Shown here piece by piece: positions 48,829-58,401 of a stretch of DNA of 64,000 nucleotides (positions within the stretch are counted from its first letter, which is position 1; the number at the start of each line of letters is the position of its first letter). The notes under the pieces were generated by a model. That model saw only the letters and a list, made by a program, of their open reading frames with translations. It did not search any database and was not told where the DNA came from. Origin of the DNA: Mucilaginibacter sp. SJ (GTDB lineage: Bacteria > Bacteroidota > Bacteroidia > Sphingobacteriales > Sphingobacteriaceae); contig NZ_CP118631.1 of the NCBI RefSeq assembly GCF_028993635.1, forward strand, positions 6,510,001-6,574,000, given 5' to 3'. Both the position numbers and the translations under genes were made by a program.

Positions 48829-51800
48829 TTAGCCTATGGTTTGATATTGTAATTTCTCTAATACTTTTTTATACTCTCTCGGGAATACTTTCACAAACTG
48901 GGTTGATGCTTCATTCCAGTTGTTTAGTATCTTTTGCGCCAGCTTGCTGCCGGTTAAAGTGATGTGTTTACGCAGCAGGGTGAGGATCTGCTCTTCGTCT
49001 TGTACGCTTAGCGGGTCAAGGTCAACCATTTCGGTATTGCAGTTTTCTGCAAACGTACCTTCAGGATTGTAAACCCATGCTATACCTCCGCTCATACCGG
49101 CTGCAAAGTTGCGGCCTGTATTACCAAGAATAAGCGCACGACCACCGGTCATGTACTCGCAACCATGGTCGCCGATACCTTCAACAACAGTGGTAGCGCC
49201 AGAGTTACGTACCGCGAAACGTTCGCCGGCCATACCACCTACAAACAATTCACCTGATGTAGCGCCATAAAGGGCTACGTTACCGATGATGATGTTATCT
49301 TCAGGTACAAAGGTTGCATTGGCAGCAGGATAAACAGCTATCTGGGCACCCGAGAGACCTTTACCTACATAGTCGTTAGCTTCGCCTTCCAATTCGAAAG
49401 AAACACCTTTAGTGGTGAATGCTGCAAAGCTTTGACCGGCCGAACCTTTAAATTTGAAGTTAACAGTATTGTCAGGTAAACCAGCCGAACCATAAACTTT
49501 AGAGATCTCGTTAGATAACAAGGTACCGATGGTTCGGTCAACGTTAATCACATCAAACGAAGCAAATACCGGGGTTTTATCTTCAATAGCAGGCTTCGCA
49601 GCTTCCCATAGTTTCCAGTCAAGGATATTGGCCATGCCATGATCCTGTGATTCACTGTTGTACAGGGTCATGCCTTTGGTGTTGGTAACCGGGTGCAGGA
49701 TGCCGCTAAGATCAATCTTTTTGGCTTTCCAGCTTTGCAGGTTATCTTTTACTTTCAGGAATTGTACGCGGCCAACCATTTCATGAATGGTGCGGAAACC
49801 AAGCTCGGCCATGATCTCACGTAATTCCTCAGCCATAAAGCGGAACAGGTTTACGATATGCTCAGGTTTGCCCGAGAATAATTTGCGCAATTCAGGGTCC
49901 TGGGTAGCAACACCTACAGGACAGGTATTTAAGTGGCATTTACGCATCATGATACAGCCGCCTGCAACAAGGGCAGCAGTAGCTACACCCCATTCTTCGG
50001 CACCCATCAGGGCAGCGATAGCCAAATCCCTGCCGGTTTTCAGCTGACCATCTGTTTGTAATACCACACGGCTACGCAGTTTGTTGCGTACCAGTGTTTG
50101 GTGAGCTTCGGTTAAACCAAGTTCCCATGGTAAACCGGCGTGTTTGATAGAGCTTATTGGCGATGCGCCTGTACCACCGTCATAACCGGCAATCAGGATC
50201 ACATCGGCGTGAGCTTTAGCAACACCTGCTGCAATAGTACCCACACCTGCTTTTGATACCAGCTTAACGTTGATACGTGCTGCACGGTTAGCATTTTTAA
50301 GGTCGAAGATTAGTTGTGCCAAATCTTCGATAGAGTAAATATCGTGGTGCGGCGGAGGTGAGATCAAACCTACACCCGGGGTAGAATGGCGGGTTTTAGC
50401 GATCCAGTCGTCAACCTTATGGCCCGGCAGCTGACCGCCTTCACCTGGTTTTGCGCCCTGCGCCATTTTTATCTGTAACTCATCGGCATTTGTAAGGTAG
50501 TTTGAAGTTACCCCAAAACGGCCTGATGCTACCTGCTTAATTGCTGAACGTAATGAATCGCCGTTTGGCAATTTGTCGTAACGCATTTCATCCTCGCCAC
50601 CTTCACCGGTATTGCTTTTGCCGCCAATGCGGTTCATGGCAATAGCCATGGTGCTGTGCGCCTCGTGCGAGATAGAGCCGAATGACATGGCACCTGTAGC
50701 AAAACGCTTCATGATGCTTTCTGCAGGTTCAACCTCATCAATGCTGATTGATTCGCGGTGGTGGGCAAAATCAAGTAAACCACGGATGGTGAAGTGCTTT
50801 TCAGTTTGCTCGTTAACTACCTTAGCGTAGTTCTTATATACCTCGTAGCTATTAGTACGTGTGGCGTGCTGTAACAGGTGAACGGTAGTAGGATTAAACA
50901 AGTGGGCTTCGCCGCGGCGTTTCCACTGGTAGATACCACCTTCAGGTAACAGGTTGTCAGCTCCTTTAGCTTCAAAGCCCATTTTGTGTTTGCAAAGGGC
51001 TTCGCGGGCAATTTCGTCAAGGCCTAAACCGCCTATACGGGTAACTGCACCGTGGAAGTATTTGTCAACAACTGACTTGTTCAAACCAAGGATCTCGAAT
51101 ACCTGTGCGCCATGGTATGACTGTAAGGTTGAGATCCCCATTTTCGAGAAGATCTTCAGCAAGCCATCGTTAATAGATTTAACGTAGTTGTTACGCAGCT
51201 TTTTGATATCGTAACTGGTTTCAAGGCTGCCGTTATCTTTAAGCGTTTCAATAGTTGAAAGCGCCAGGTATGGGTTGATAGCTGTAGCACCAAAGGCCAG
51301 TAAGCAGGCAAAGTGATGCACTTCCCAGGCATCGCCGGTTTCAACAACCAGACCAACAGCGCCACGGCGACCTTTGCGGATCAGGTGGTGGTGTACTGCC
51401 GATACAGCAAGCAGGGTAGGGATAGGAGCATGCTCAGAGTCAACCGCACGATCCGAAAGGATCAATACTTCGAAGCCGTCATCAACGGCATCTTCGGCAT
51501 AGCGGCAAAGGCGGGCAATGCCTTTTTCCAATGAACCCGGCAGGCCATCAGCCTTAAAGTATGTTTGCAGGGTTTTAGCGTGGAACAGGCCGGTATCGAT
51601 ACTGCGCAGTTTTTCTAACTGGTGGTTTTTCAATATCGGGTGTTTCAATACCACGCAATGGCAGTGCATTTTATCTTCGTCTAACAGGTTGCCATTGTTA
51701 CCGATAAAGGTAGCAAGGCTCATCACCAAACGCTCACGGATCGGGTCGATTGGCGGGTTGGTTACCTGGGCAAAGAATTGTTTGAAATAGCTTGACAGGT

Positions 51801-53346
51801 GCTGAGGTTTATCCGAAAGGATAGCCAAAGGCACATCGGTACCCATTGAGCCTACAGGCTCTTTGCCGTCTAATGCCATCGGTTTAATGATGGTGTCGAT
51901 ATCCTCACGGCTGTAGCCAAATACCTGCTGGTAACGGTATACAGAGGCTTCAGACAAGCTGGCGAAAGCCAAACGTGGTTCTGAAAGCTCGCTCAGGTTA
52001 ATTTTATAATTCTCTAACCAGCGGCCGTATGGCTGCTGTGATGCAATTTGTTGCTTGATCTCTTCATCAGTGATGATGCGGCCTTTTTCAGTATCGATCA
52101 ATAACATTTTACCAGGCTGTAAGCGGCCTTTGCGTAAAACAGTGCTTTCGTCGATAGCTAAAGTGCCGGCTTCTGATGCTGCTATTACACGACCATCATT
52201 GGTGATTACGAAACGTAGCGGGCGCAAGCCGTTACGGTCAAGCAGGGCACCTACCAGTTTACCATCGGTAAAGGTAATAGCGGCAGGTCCATCCCATGGC
52301 TCCATCAAAGTAGCGTGAAATTCGTAGAACGCTTTTTTAAGCGGATCCATGGCTTCGTTGCCATCCCATGCTTCAGGCACCAGCATCATCATTACATGCG
52401 GCAATGAACGGCCGGAGTGCAACAATATTTCAATGATATTATCCAGGCAGGCAGAATCCGACTGGTTGTTATCAATCACCGGCAACAACATGTCCATTTC
52501 TTCGGCAGTAAAGTAAGACGAAGCGTATGATTTCAGGCCGGCATAAAACCAGTTTAAGTTACCTGTAAGAGTATTGATCTCGCCGTTATGCGCAATTAAG
52601 CGGAATGGCTGGGCCAGTTTCCATGAAGGGAAAGTATTGGTAGAGAAACGCGAGTGGATCATGGCAAAGCCCGATGCGATACGCGGATCAGAAAGATCAG
52701 TATAGTATTTACGCAGCTGGTAGGTAGTAAGCTGCCCTTTGTAAATAATGGTTTTACAGCTTAATGATGTAAAATAAAAATTATCAGAAGCGCCGGCTAC
52801 CGTTTCAGTAATGGTTTTGTTGATATACCTTCTGAGCACGAATAATTTGCGTTCAAAATCATCGGCGTTGGTAATATGATGCGGTCTTGCAATATAAATT
52901 TGCTCAATATCAGGCTCGGCCTGGCGGGCTGTTTCACCAATAACTGATGAATCAACGGTAAGCTTACGCTCGCCCAGCTTATGTAAACCTAATTTTTCAA
53001 TAGCATTGTTAATAATGGTACGGCAGGCCTTTTTCTGGGCCGAATCTTTAGGTAAAAATATCATACCTACACCATACTCGCCGGGTTCCGGCAGGCTGAT
53101 CTCAAGGTTTGAGCATTCTTCCATTAAAAACTCATGGGGCAATTGTATTAAAATTCCCGCACCGTCCCCGCTCTCGGGGTCGCATCCGCACGCACCACGA
53201 TGTTCCATGTTTTCAAGCATGGTTAACGCGTTATCAATAATTTGGTTGGTTTTATGACCGTTGATATTGGTTATAAATCCCGTTCCGCACGAATCGTGTT
53301 CAAATTCCGGTCTGTAAAGACCCTGGTGGCTATCAGTTTGATCCAT
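48829..53346 (-). CDS. gltB: glutamate synthase large (alpha) subunit
   Basis: 1505 residues; makes glutamate from glutamine and 2-oxoglutarate. An 18- to 19-residue propeptide precedes the glutaminase nucleophile cysteine in EHDSCGTGFITNINGH. Amidotransferase (about 19-430), central domain, FMN/synthase barrel (about 800-1200; GEGGEDEMRYDKLPNGD, ISPPPHHDIYSIEDL, GYDGGTGASPISSIKHAGLP) with the 3Fe-4S ligands CIMMRKCHLNTCPVGVATQ, and a C-terminal GXGXG helix domain (GVSFELEGEANDYVGKGLSG). Length typical. No partner besides gltD; ammonium assimilation. Confidence 0.98.
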   Translation of the reverse strand: MDQTDSHQGLYRPEFEHDSCGTGFITNINGHKTNQIIDNALTMLENMEHRGACGCDPESGDGAGILIQLPHEFLMEECSNLEISLPEPGEYGVGMIFLPKDSAQKKACRTIINNAIEKLGLHKLGERKLTVDSSVIGETARQAEPDIEQIYIARPHHITNADDFERKLFVLRRYINKTITETVAGASDNFYFTSLSCKTIIYKGQLTTYQLRKYYTDLSDPRIASGFAMIHSRFSTNTFPSWKLAQPFRLIAHNGEINTLTGNLNWFYAGLKSYASSYFTAEEMDMLLPVIDNNQSDSACLDNIIEILLHSGRSLPHVMMMLVPEAWDGNEAMDPLKKAFYEFHATLMEPWDGPAAITFTDGKLVGALLDRNGLRPLRFVITNDGRVIAASEAGTLAIDESTVLRKGRLQPGKMLLIDTEKGRIITDEEIKQQIASQQPYGRWLENYKINLSELSEPRLAFASLSEASVYRYQQVFGYSREDIDTIIKPMALDGKEPVGSMGTDVPLAILSDKPQHLSSYFKQFFAQVTNPPIDPIRERLVMSLATFIGNNGNLLDEDKMHCHCVVLKHPILKNHQLEKLRSIDTGLFHAKTLQTYFKADGLPGSLEKGIARLCRYAEDAVDDGFEVLILSDRAVDSEHAPIPTLLAVSAVHHHLIRKGRRGAVGLVVETGDAWEVHHFACLLAFGATAINPYLALSTIETLKDNGSLETSYDIKKLRNNYVKSINDGLLKIFSKMGISTLQSYHGAQVFEILGLNKSVVDKYFHGAVTRIGGLGLDEIAREALCKHKMGFEAKGADNLLPEGGIYQWKRRGEAHLFNPTTVHLLQHATRTNSYEVYKNYAKVVNEQTEKHFTIRGLLDFAHHRESISIDEVEPAESIMKRFATGAMSFGSISHEAHSTMAIAMNRIGGKSNTGEGGEDEMRYDKLPNGDSLRSAIKQVASGRFGVTSNYLTNADELQIKMAQGAKPGEGGQLPGHKVDDWIAKTRHSTPGVGLISPPPHHDIYSIEDLAQLIFDLKNANRAARINVKLVSKAGVGTIAAGVAKAHADVILIAGYDGGTGASPISSIKHAGLPWELGLTEAHQTLVRNKLRSRVVLQTDGQLKTGRDLAIAALMGAEEWGVATAALVAGGCIMMRKCHLNTCPVGVATQDPELRKLFSGKPEHIVNLFRFMAEELREIMAELGFRTIHEMVGRVQFLKVKDNLQSWKAKKIDLSGILHPVTNTKGMTLYNSESQDHGMANILDWKLWEAAKPAIEDKTPVFASFDVINVDRTIGTLLSNEISKVYGSAGLPDNTVNFKFKGSAGQSFAAFTTKGVSFELEGEANDYVGKGLSGAQIAVYPAANATFVPEDNIIIGNVALYGATSGELFVGGMAGERFAVRNSGATTVVEGIGDHGCEYMTGGRALILGNTGRNFAAGMSGGIAWVYNPEGTFAENCNTEMVDLDPLSVQDEEQILTLLRKHITLTGSKLAQKILNNWNEASTQFVKVFPREYKKVLEKLQYQTIG

Positions 53347-54046
53347 TGTTTAAATTAAACCGTTTACAATTTTATAAGGGGTGTAACCACGAAGTTACCA
53401 AAACTCAAATAAATTATAAAATTTACGGTAATTTTTAAAGATTTCTAAAAAATCAATTATTTAAATCATAATTATTTAACATTATCTCAACAAAAAGAGA
53501 TAAATATTATGATGTACAAAATGAAAGTACGAAAAAAATTATTTAGAATCAATATAAAGTTATACCAAACTTGTGCAATACATTTATTAAAGCTGACTTT
53601 TTAGCTATAACCAAATTAAATTTTGTGGTGTTTCTCTATGTGATTAGTAGGATTTGGAGTGTATGTTCATAGTTGATGGCTCATGGATCATCGTTGAGAA
53701 TTGGATTAATTGAGGAAGCGAAGCCATTGGAGCATAACGGCAGGAGGTGCCAGAGGTGCAAGAGTTTGGTGGCGATAAGATAGGAGAATTTTCAGCGTAC
53801 CGCACGTGCACAATACAATGCCTTTTGCAAAGTACCAAAAGAATAGTTTAATTGTCTGAACCGGAATTTATAGAATTAAGGAATTAACAGAATGCTGAGT
53901 ACTGAAAGACTTACGAAGTTTTCGAAACTTCGTAAGTCTGAATATCAATTGACTAAGTCTTTAAATTGTATTTGGGAGAGTGATTACCTTTAGTTAACCA
54001 TGAGCTATCAACCATGAACCATGATCTATAGGCCATGAACTGCCAA
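53347..54046. other. 700-nt gene-free region upstream of gltB with repeats
   Basis: 53347-53640 is very A+T-rich and must hold the gltB promoter; no clean TTTG/TAnnTTTG pair was found. 53655-53800 contains a TTCATGGTTGATGGCTCATG-like arm. 53852-53895 is an arm of the TTGTCTGAATC family. 53907-53939 is the perfect 33-nt palindrome (AGACTTACGAAGTTT, 3 nt, AAACTTCGTAAGTCT). 53996-54046 is a TTCATGGTTCATAGATC-type arm set (CATGAACCATGATCTATAGG). No ORF here looks real. Confidence 0.6.
53907..53939. repeat. 33-nt perfect palindrome, copy 2
   Basis: AGACTTACGAAGTTT, loop TCG, AAACTTCGTAAGTCT: 15 perfect base pairs. Related copy at 1784-1816. Confidence 0.8.
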
Positions 54047-54328
54047 CTACTTATAAGTACACAAATAAGAACTCTGTATTTCTGTTTTTACTTTAAATGA
54101 AGTATTGGCTTCAATTTCAAAAGTTTGGCCGTTGGTAAATGTTTGCCATTTGTCGTGGCCGGGCAGGAGGGCTTCAAGACTGCCTTCAATTACGGTCATG
54201 GTTTCGTGGCTTGATGTGCCAAATTCATATTCGCCGGGCTCAATAACGCCAATGGTTGAGCGGCCCTGCGGGGTAGTGTATGCCAGTGATTTTACGGCAC
54301 CTTCAAAATATTCGTTTACGTTGATCAT
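54047..54328 (-). CDS. ppnP: pyrimidine/purine nucleoside phosphorylase PpnP
   Basis: 93 residues, single cupin domain: FEGAVKSLAYTTPQGRSTIG, VIEPGEYEFGTSSHETMTVI with EGSLEALLPG, FEIEANTSFKVKT. The family (formerly DUF1255/YaiE) cleaves nucleosides by phosphorolysis in E. coli. Length matches. It stands alone. Confidence 0.93.
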   Translation of the reverse strand: MINVNEYFEGAVKSLAYTTPQGRSTIGVIEPGEYEFGTSSHETMTVIEGSLEALLPGHDKWQTFTNGQTFEIEANTSFKVKTEIQSSYLCTYK

Positions 54329-54492
54329 GTTTAAAAATTTCGGCCTAATATGGTTAAATAAAATGAATTGTATTATAATTGGGGCTTAACTATTAAAAGC
54401 CGCCATGCCGGCGAATGTTAAAATATGTGAAAAAAGTAATTTCGGTTGTGATTATTACTTCTTAAACATCGTTATTTGCATAAAATTTATAT

Positions 54493-55059
54493 ATGAGGAA
54501 AATCCAACTATTAATGCTGTTCGTTTTATCAGCTATAATATTCCAGGGCTGTAAAAAGGACGTTGTTACTTCTGCTTCCACTACTTCCGACCAAATACTT
54601 GCCGCAACTATAAATGGTACATCATGGATCCCTGATGATGTTACCGCTACTATAAATTATGATGCCACTGCTAAAACAAAATCATTTAGTGTAGTTGGTA
54701 CTGCTGACCTGAAAAGAGTAAAATGGACGATTACTTTAAGTGATGCTAATGCTACCAATGTCAATACTTTTCCGGTGGCTACTTATAAGGTTGACGCTAC
54801 CAACAGGGTAAATATGGCTTATTTCACATCAACTGGCGGTACATCTTATAATCAGGTAGGTGTGGTTGAGCCAGGTTCGGGTTCTATCATAATTACCTCT
54901 ATAGATCCATCAAAAAATGTGATAACCGGTACCTATAGTATGACCACCAAAAAGGTAAACTATAATGATGATGGTACCATAGCATCTATTGAAACGTCGC
55001 AGATATTAGGTGGTACATTCACTAATCTGCCTTATACGTTTACCCAGGTGAGTAACTAA
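54493..55059 (+). CDS. DUF6252-like lipoprotein
   Basis: 188 residues, signal MRKIQLLMLFVLSAIIFQGC with the lipobox Cys20, followed by a beta-rich domain (ILAATINGTSWIPDDVTATI, TYKVDATNRVNMAYFTSTGG, IITSIDPSKNVITGTYSMTT). The pattern N-G-x-x-W near the start and the T-G-T-F-S/Y-x late strand fit the DUF6252 group of Bacteroidota surface lipoproteins. Function unknown. Followed by a strong terminator. Confidence 0.78.
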   Translation: MRKIQLLMLFVLSAIIFQGCKKDVVTSASTTSDQILAATINGTSWIPDDVTATINYDATAKTKSFSVVGTADLKRVKWTITLSDANATNVNTFPVATYKVDATNRVNMAYFTSTGGTSYNQVGVVEPGSGSIIITSIDPSKNVITGTYSMTTKKVNYNDDGTIASIETSQILGGTFTNLPYTFTQVSN

Positions 55060-55080
55060 ATACAATTAGAAATATATAAC

Positions 55081-55119
55081 ATGAACGCCCCGGGTTGCAA
55101 TATCCCCCGGGGCGTTCAT
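55081..55119 (+). terminator. terminator after the DUF6252-like gene
   Basis: ATGAACGCCCCGGG, loop TTGCAATATC, CCCCGGGGCGTTCAT then ATTTT: a 14-bp stem, strong and bidirectional, also serving the convergent Pro-rich gene. Confidence 0.85.
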
Positions 55120-55139
55120 ATTTTAAAACCGACCTATGA

Positions 55140-55568
55140 TTATTGACCAGGACTTGCTGGCCTGGTCGGGCTCGACGGATTAGGTGTCGGGCTTGGTGTT
55201 GTCGGGCTTGGCGTATTTGGTATAGGGCTTGGGTTAGGCGTATTTGGCTGCGGCTCCGGATTAGGGGTATTAGGTGTTGGTGAAGGGTTTGGTGTTGGCG
55301 TTGGCGTTGGCGCAGGAGTTGGTACCCGATTTGGATCAGTAGGCGTTGGTGCTGGTGTCGGCGTTGGACTTGGCACCGGATCTGTTGGTTTTGGTGTGGG
55401 TACCGGCGTTTTTGGTTTCTTTTTATTTTTATCTGGCACAGTATCAGTGGTCAATGTGTACTTTTTTACTGATACACCGGTATTTTGAGCCTGGTGTCCG
55501 TTAGCTAATGCCAAAGAGCCGGCTAATGACAGTGCGATAGCTGCGGCTGTTATTCTTAAATTTTTCAT
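55140..55568 (-). CDS. secreted Pro/Thr-rich repeat protein
   Basis: 142 residues with a signal peptide (MKNLRITAAAIALSLAGSLA, cleavage after ALA/N). From about residue 45 the chain is PTP/SP-type repeat (KTPVPTPKPTDPVPSPTPTP and on), ending in PNPSSPTRPASPGQ. It resembles stiff linkers or cell-surface spacers; the DNA is a low-complexity GT-rich run on the plus strand. No globular domain remains, so it may be a small surface peptide or a decayed gene. Confidence 0.7.
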   Translation of the reverse strand: MKNLRITAAAIALSLAGSLALANGHQAQNTGVSVKKYTLTTDTVPDKNKKKPKTPVPTPKPTDPVPSPTPTPAPTPTDPNRVPTPAPTPTPTPNPSPTPNTPNPEPQPNTPNPSPIPNTPSPTTPSPTPNPSSPTRPASPGQ

Positions 55569-55796
55569 ATTTTTTTCTTTTTATTTATGAAAAGTTAACT
55601 ATTAGTATAACTTGACGAGAGGTGAATAGTTTTTGGAATTTGAAATGAATCGAAAGTCAGGCTCATCAACCACACTATTGAAGCAAATGACCTGGTAATG
55701 CAATGAATTATAACAGAGTTTGCATTGTTGATGAGTGGCCGGTTAAATATTGAACACTTATATTTGCCTGTAACCTGCATATGCAAACATTACCCT

Positions 55797-56348
55797 ATGA
55801 CTGAACTTGAAAAAATGACATCCGGCGAACTGTACAATGCAGGGGATGCCGAACTTGTTGCCGCCCGTTCAAAAGCCCGGCAATTGTTTACACAATATAA
55901 TGCAACAAGCTATGATGACAAGGAAACCAAAACAGCCCTGTTAAAACAACTGCTGGGAAGCTTTAAAGGCAATATTGATATTCAATCGCCTTTTTACTGT
56001 GATTATGGCTTTAATATAATAGCCGGGGATAACCTGTTTCTGAATTTTAACTGCATTATATTGGATTGTGCCCGTGTTACCTTCGGTGATAACGTGTTCC
56101 TGGCGCCCAATGTGCAGCTTTATACAGCCTATCACCCGGTCATAGCTGCCGAACGGATCAAAGGCCCCGAATATGCGGCACCTATTACTATTGGCAATAA
56201 CGTGTGGCTGGGTGGTGGTGTAATTGTTTGTCCCGGAGTCATCATAGGTGATAATACGACAATAGGTGCAGGAAGTGTGGTGACCAAAAGTATTCCGGCA
56301 AATGTAGTTGCTGCAGGAAATCCATGCCGGGTGATCAGAGAATTATGA
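55797..56348 (+). CDS. maltose/galactoside O-acetyltransferase family
   Basis: 183 residues. N-terminal MAC domain (MTELEKMTSGELYNAGDAEL) then a left-handed beta-helix of hexapeptide repeats: NIDIQSPFYCDYGFNIIAGD, LDCARVTFGDNVFLAPNVQL, ITIGNNVWLGGGVIVCPGVI. The catalytic His is in YTAYHPV. The family transfers acetyl from acetyl-CoA to sugar hydroxyls. ATG 55797 is preferred; the upstream in-frame ATG at 55725 lacks similarity. Confidence 0.93.
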   Translation: MTELEKMTSGELYNAGDAELVAARSKARQLFTQYNATSYDDKETKTALLKQLLGSFKGNIDIQSPFYCDYGFNIIAGDNLFLNFNCIILDCARVTFGDNVFLAPNVQLYTAYHPVIAAERIKGPEYAAPITIGNNVWLGGGVIVCPGVIIGDNTTIGAGSVVTKSIPANVVAAGNPCRVIREL

Positions 56349-56352
56349 TTTC

Positions 56353-56395
56353 ATTATAATTTCGGATTTCGGAATTTCGATTTCGGATTTGGGGA
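56353..56395. repeat. ATTTCGGATT-type repeat
   Basis: AATTTCGGATTTCGGAATTT then CGATTTCGGATTTGGGGAC; same family as 11345-11460. The rest of the gap (56396-56498) shows nothing. Confidence 0.55.
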
Positions 56396-56498
56396 CTTTG
56401 GCAGCAAGCTATTTCAGACATACGTGAAGGAACCGAAGAAACTTCTTTTATGCTTAGCCCCTTTACTTGAATTACTGAGCTTGACATTGTGAAAGTAT

Positions 56499-57284
56499 TC
56501 AAGCTGATAACACCGGTAACGGTTTTGTGCTATCTTTTAGTAATTTTAATTCGGCAACAATGATAAAGCTTACAATTACCAGGAAGGCCCAGGAGCTTAT
56601 TTTCTGATAATTTACTACTGTCCAGGCATGGTGCTGGTAGGCATAGCGCCAGGCTCCAAGCCGGGTAGCTATATTTTCGGCAAGCCAGATGAAAAAGCCA
56701 ATAAGCATAAATGACAATATAGTTGGCATGCGATACGCCCGTCTCCGTAAATGAAAAACTACAACCGACTGCCTGAAAAAATAAAGGATCAGCACGCCTA
56801 TGCCATAGCGGATATCGGGCATAAAATGATTGCTGAAAAAATTAAAGTATATCAAAATACCTATAGTGCGGGCAATGTAGCGGTTAGGCCAGTTTTGTAT
56901 TTGCAGGTTTAGCCTTCGCCAGGCTTGGCACATATAGCTGGCAACGCTGGCATACATAAAGCCGCTATATAGCGGAACTCCGCCTATTTTCAGATAAGCA
57001 AATTCAGGATAGGCCCATGAGCCGTAGTGAACTTTAAAAAGCTCCATCACCAGGCCCAGCAGATGAAATATGCAAATTACCAGTACTTCATCCTTAGTTT
57101 CGATCCCGGTGTAATATAAAGCAGCCTGGATAAGCAGGCAGGCTATCAGCATAAAGTCATACCGGGGCAAAATGCCTGTAAACAAATGCGAAAGTGCCAG
57201 CATGGCAAATACCAAAACCGGGAACAGGCAGGAGAGCGCCTGCTGCTGTACAAAGATCCCGAAATGTTTAATAGCTGTTTTCAT
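56499..57284 (-). CDS. DUF817 family membrane protein
   Basis: 261 residues, about eight membrane segments. The family pattern is seen in FKVHYGSWAYPEFAYLKIGG with VPLYSGFMYASVASYMCQAW and WLAENIATRLGAWRYAYQHH. DUF817 has no known function. Its ATG lies 3 nt after the stop of the DUF2236 gene, so the two form an operon. Confidence 0.9.
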   Translation of the reverse strand: MKTAIKHFGIFVQQQALSCLFPVLVFAMLALSHLFTGILPRYDFMLIACLLIQAALYYTGIETKDEVLVICIFHLLGLVMELFKVHYGSWAYPEFAYLKIGGVPLYSGFMYASVASYMCQAWRRLNLQIQNWPNRYIARTIGILIYFNFFSNHFMPDIRYGIGVLILYFFRQSVVVFHLRRRAYRMPTILSFMLIGFFIWLAENIATRLGAWRYAYQHHAWTVVNYQKISSWAFLVIVSFIIVAELKLLKDSTKPLPVLSA

Positions 57285-57287
57285 GGA

Positions 57288-58058
57288 TTAATTTAAAGCG
57301 TATGCCTGGTCCATTCCCTGGATCTGGATTTTGTATTGTACCGGCAGGAGGGCATCCCTTAAAAACTTTCCGGGTTTAAGATTCTTTATTGCCTTGTATA
57401 CCTTTAATACAGGCCAAAGCCAGGCTATTTTACCCAGCAGCAGTTCCTGGCTAACCTGCGTGGGCACGGTTAGCAACTGTGCCTGCTTCAGAATCTGGTA
57501 CCGGGCAAAACCAAGATGTTTTTTATACTGACGGTATAAGTCGGCAGTAAAATCGCTGTTAATTAAGTTGTTTTGAAGATGTTCTTGTCGCATTTGCTGG
57601 TAGTGTTGATAATCTATTGGCAGACCTGTTAGCTGCATTCGTTTGCCAACCCGGTTAAATACATTAAACACTTCGGCTTTTTCGGCTGCGCTAAGAGGCT
57701 TTTCCAGTAATTCATATGAACGGATGGACAGATCGATCAACAGGAACAGCACATCACGATAAGCCCAGTCGGGTATTTGGGAACCACGGGCCGTTTCAAC
57801 TCCTTTATGTATGGCGTTTATTTTATCGATGGCCTTTAACGCCTCTTCACGCCCCGAAAAAATGATCTGCCGGGAATAAGCTACAGTGCTAAACAATCGC
57901 GCTAAAGGATCGGCAGGGAGTTTTCCGGTGAAATAAAGCCAGTCGACAGCCTTATTTAAAGCAAACTCGGCTGCTGCACCTGCAAAAATGAACAGGATGG
58001 TATCTGCCTTGCCCCAGATCCTGCGCACTATCGAATGTTCATCTACAAAAAGGTCCAT
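57288..58058 (-). CDS. DUF2236 (MpaB/Lcp-like oxygenase) protein
   Basis: 256 residues with the pattern of the oxygenase MpaB family: DEHSIVRRIWGKADTILFIF, YSRQIIFSGREEALKAIDKI, and AYRDVLFLLIDLSIRSYELL at about residues 105-124. The group includes latex-clearing heme proteins and fungal MpaB; whether the heme ligands are kept is unclear from inspection (Arg and His residues are sparse). Cytoplasmic, with a hydrophobic segment at about residues 17-35. Operon with the DUF817 gene. Confidence 0.78.
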   Translation of the reverse strand: MDLFVDEHSIVRRIWGKADTILFIFAGAAAEFALNKAVDWLYFTGKLPADPLARLFSTVAYSRQIIFSGREEALKAIDKINAIHKGVETARGSQIPDWAYRDVLFLLIDLSIRSYELLEKPLSAAEKAEVFNVFNRVGKRMQLTGLPIDYQHYQQMRQEHLQNNLINSDFTADLYRQYKKHLGFARYQILKQAQLLTVPTQVSQELLLGKIAWLWPVLKVYKAIKNLKPGKFLRDALLPVQYKIQIQGMDQAYALN

Positions 58059-58401
58059 ACTCTATAATTTTAGTTTTTGATATGTTGTTATATGGTCTCC
58101 CATAGAATAATTGTATATTTAAAAGTACTTTGTGTTGCAAAGTTAATAAGTAATTTTAAGATATCCAACAGGGGATATGGATATAATAATCCTGGCATTA
58201 TTTCAGTTCACCTGTCTATGCCCGCAATATCAATTACCCTTATTTGCTAACTGAATGTCATTAAATCACTGTTGATTTAGCATTAAATAATTGTTATCCA
58301 ATTTTCTTTACTTTCGCTTCCTATTAGCTTCCCGGGGAAAATTGGGTTTGATCAATCCCTGCCGGTCAAATCTTTGGGGAAACTAAAGCAACGCGTTTTT
58401 C
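58059..58401. other. 343-nt gene-free region before the LtaS-like gene
   Basis: A+T-rich; probably holds the promoters of the DUF2236 gene (minus) and the sulfatase gene (plus). A weak TTG/TACTTTCG pair (58291, 58309) has wrong spacing. No repeat or ORF recognised. Confidence 0.4.

Noticed and set aside
53644..53838. 64-residue minus-strand ORF in the gltB upstream region
   Set aside because: Made of repeat sequence with no protein-like pattern or initiation context.
55160..55400. Possible CRISPR-like regular repeats
   Set aside because: The short periodicity is the codon repeat of the Pro/Thr-rich protein; there are no spacers of CRISPR size.
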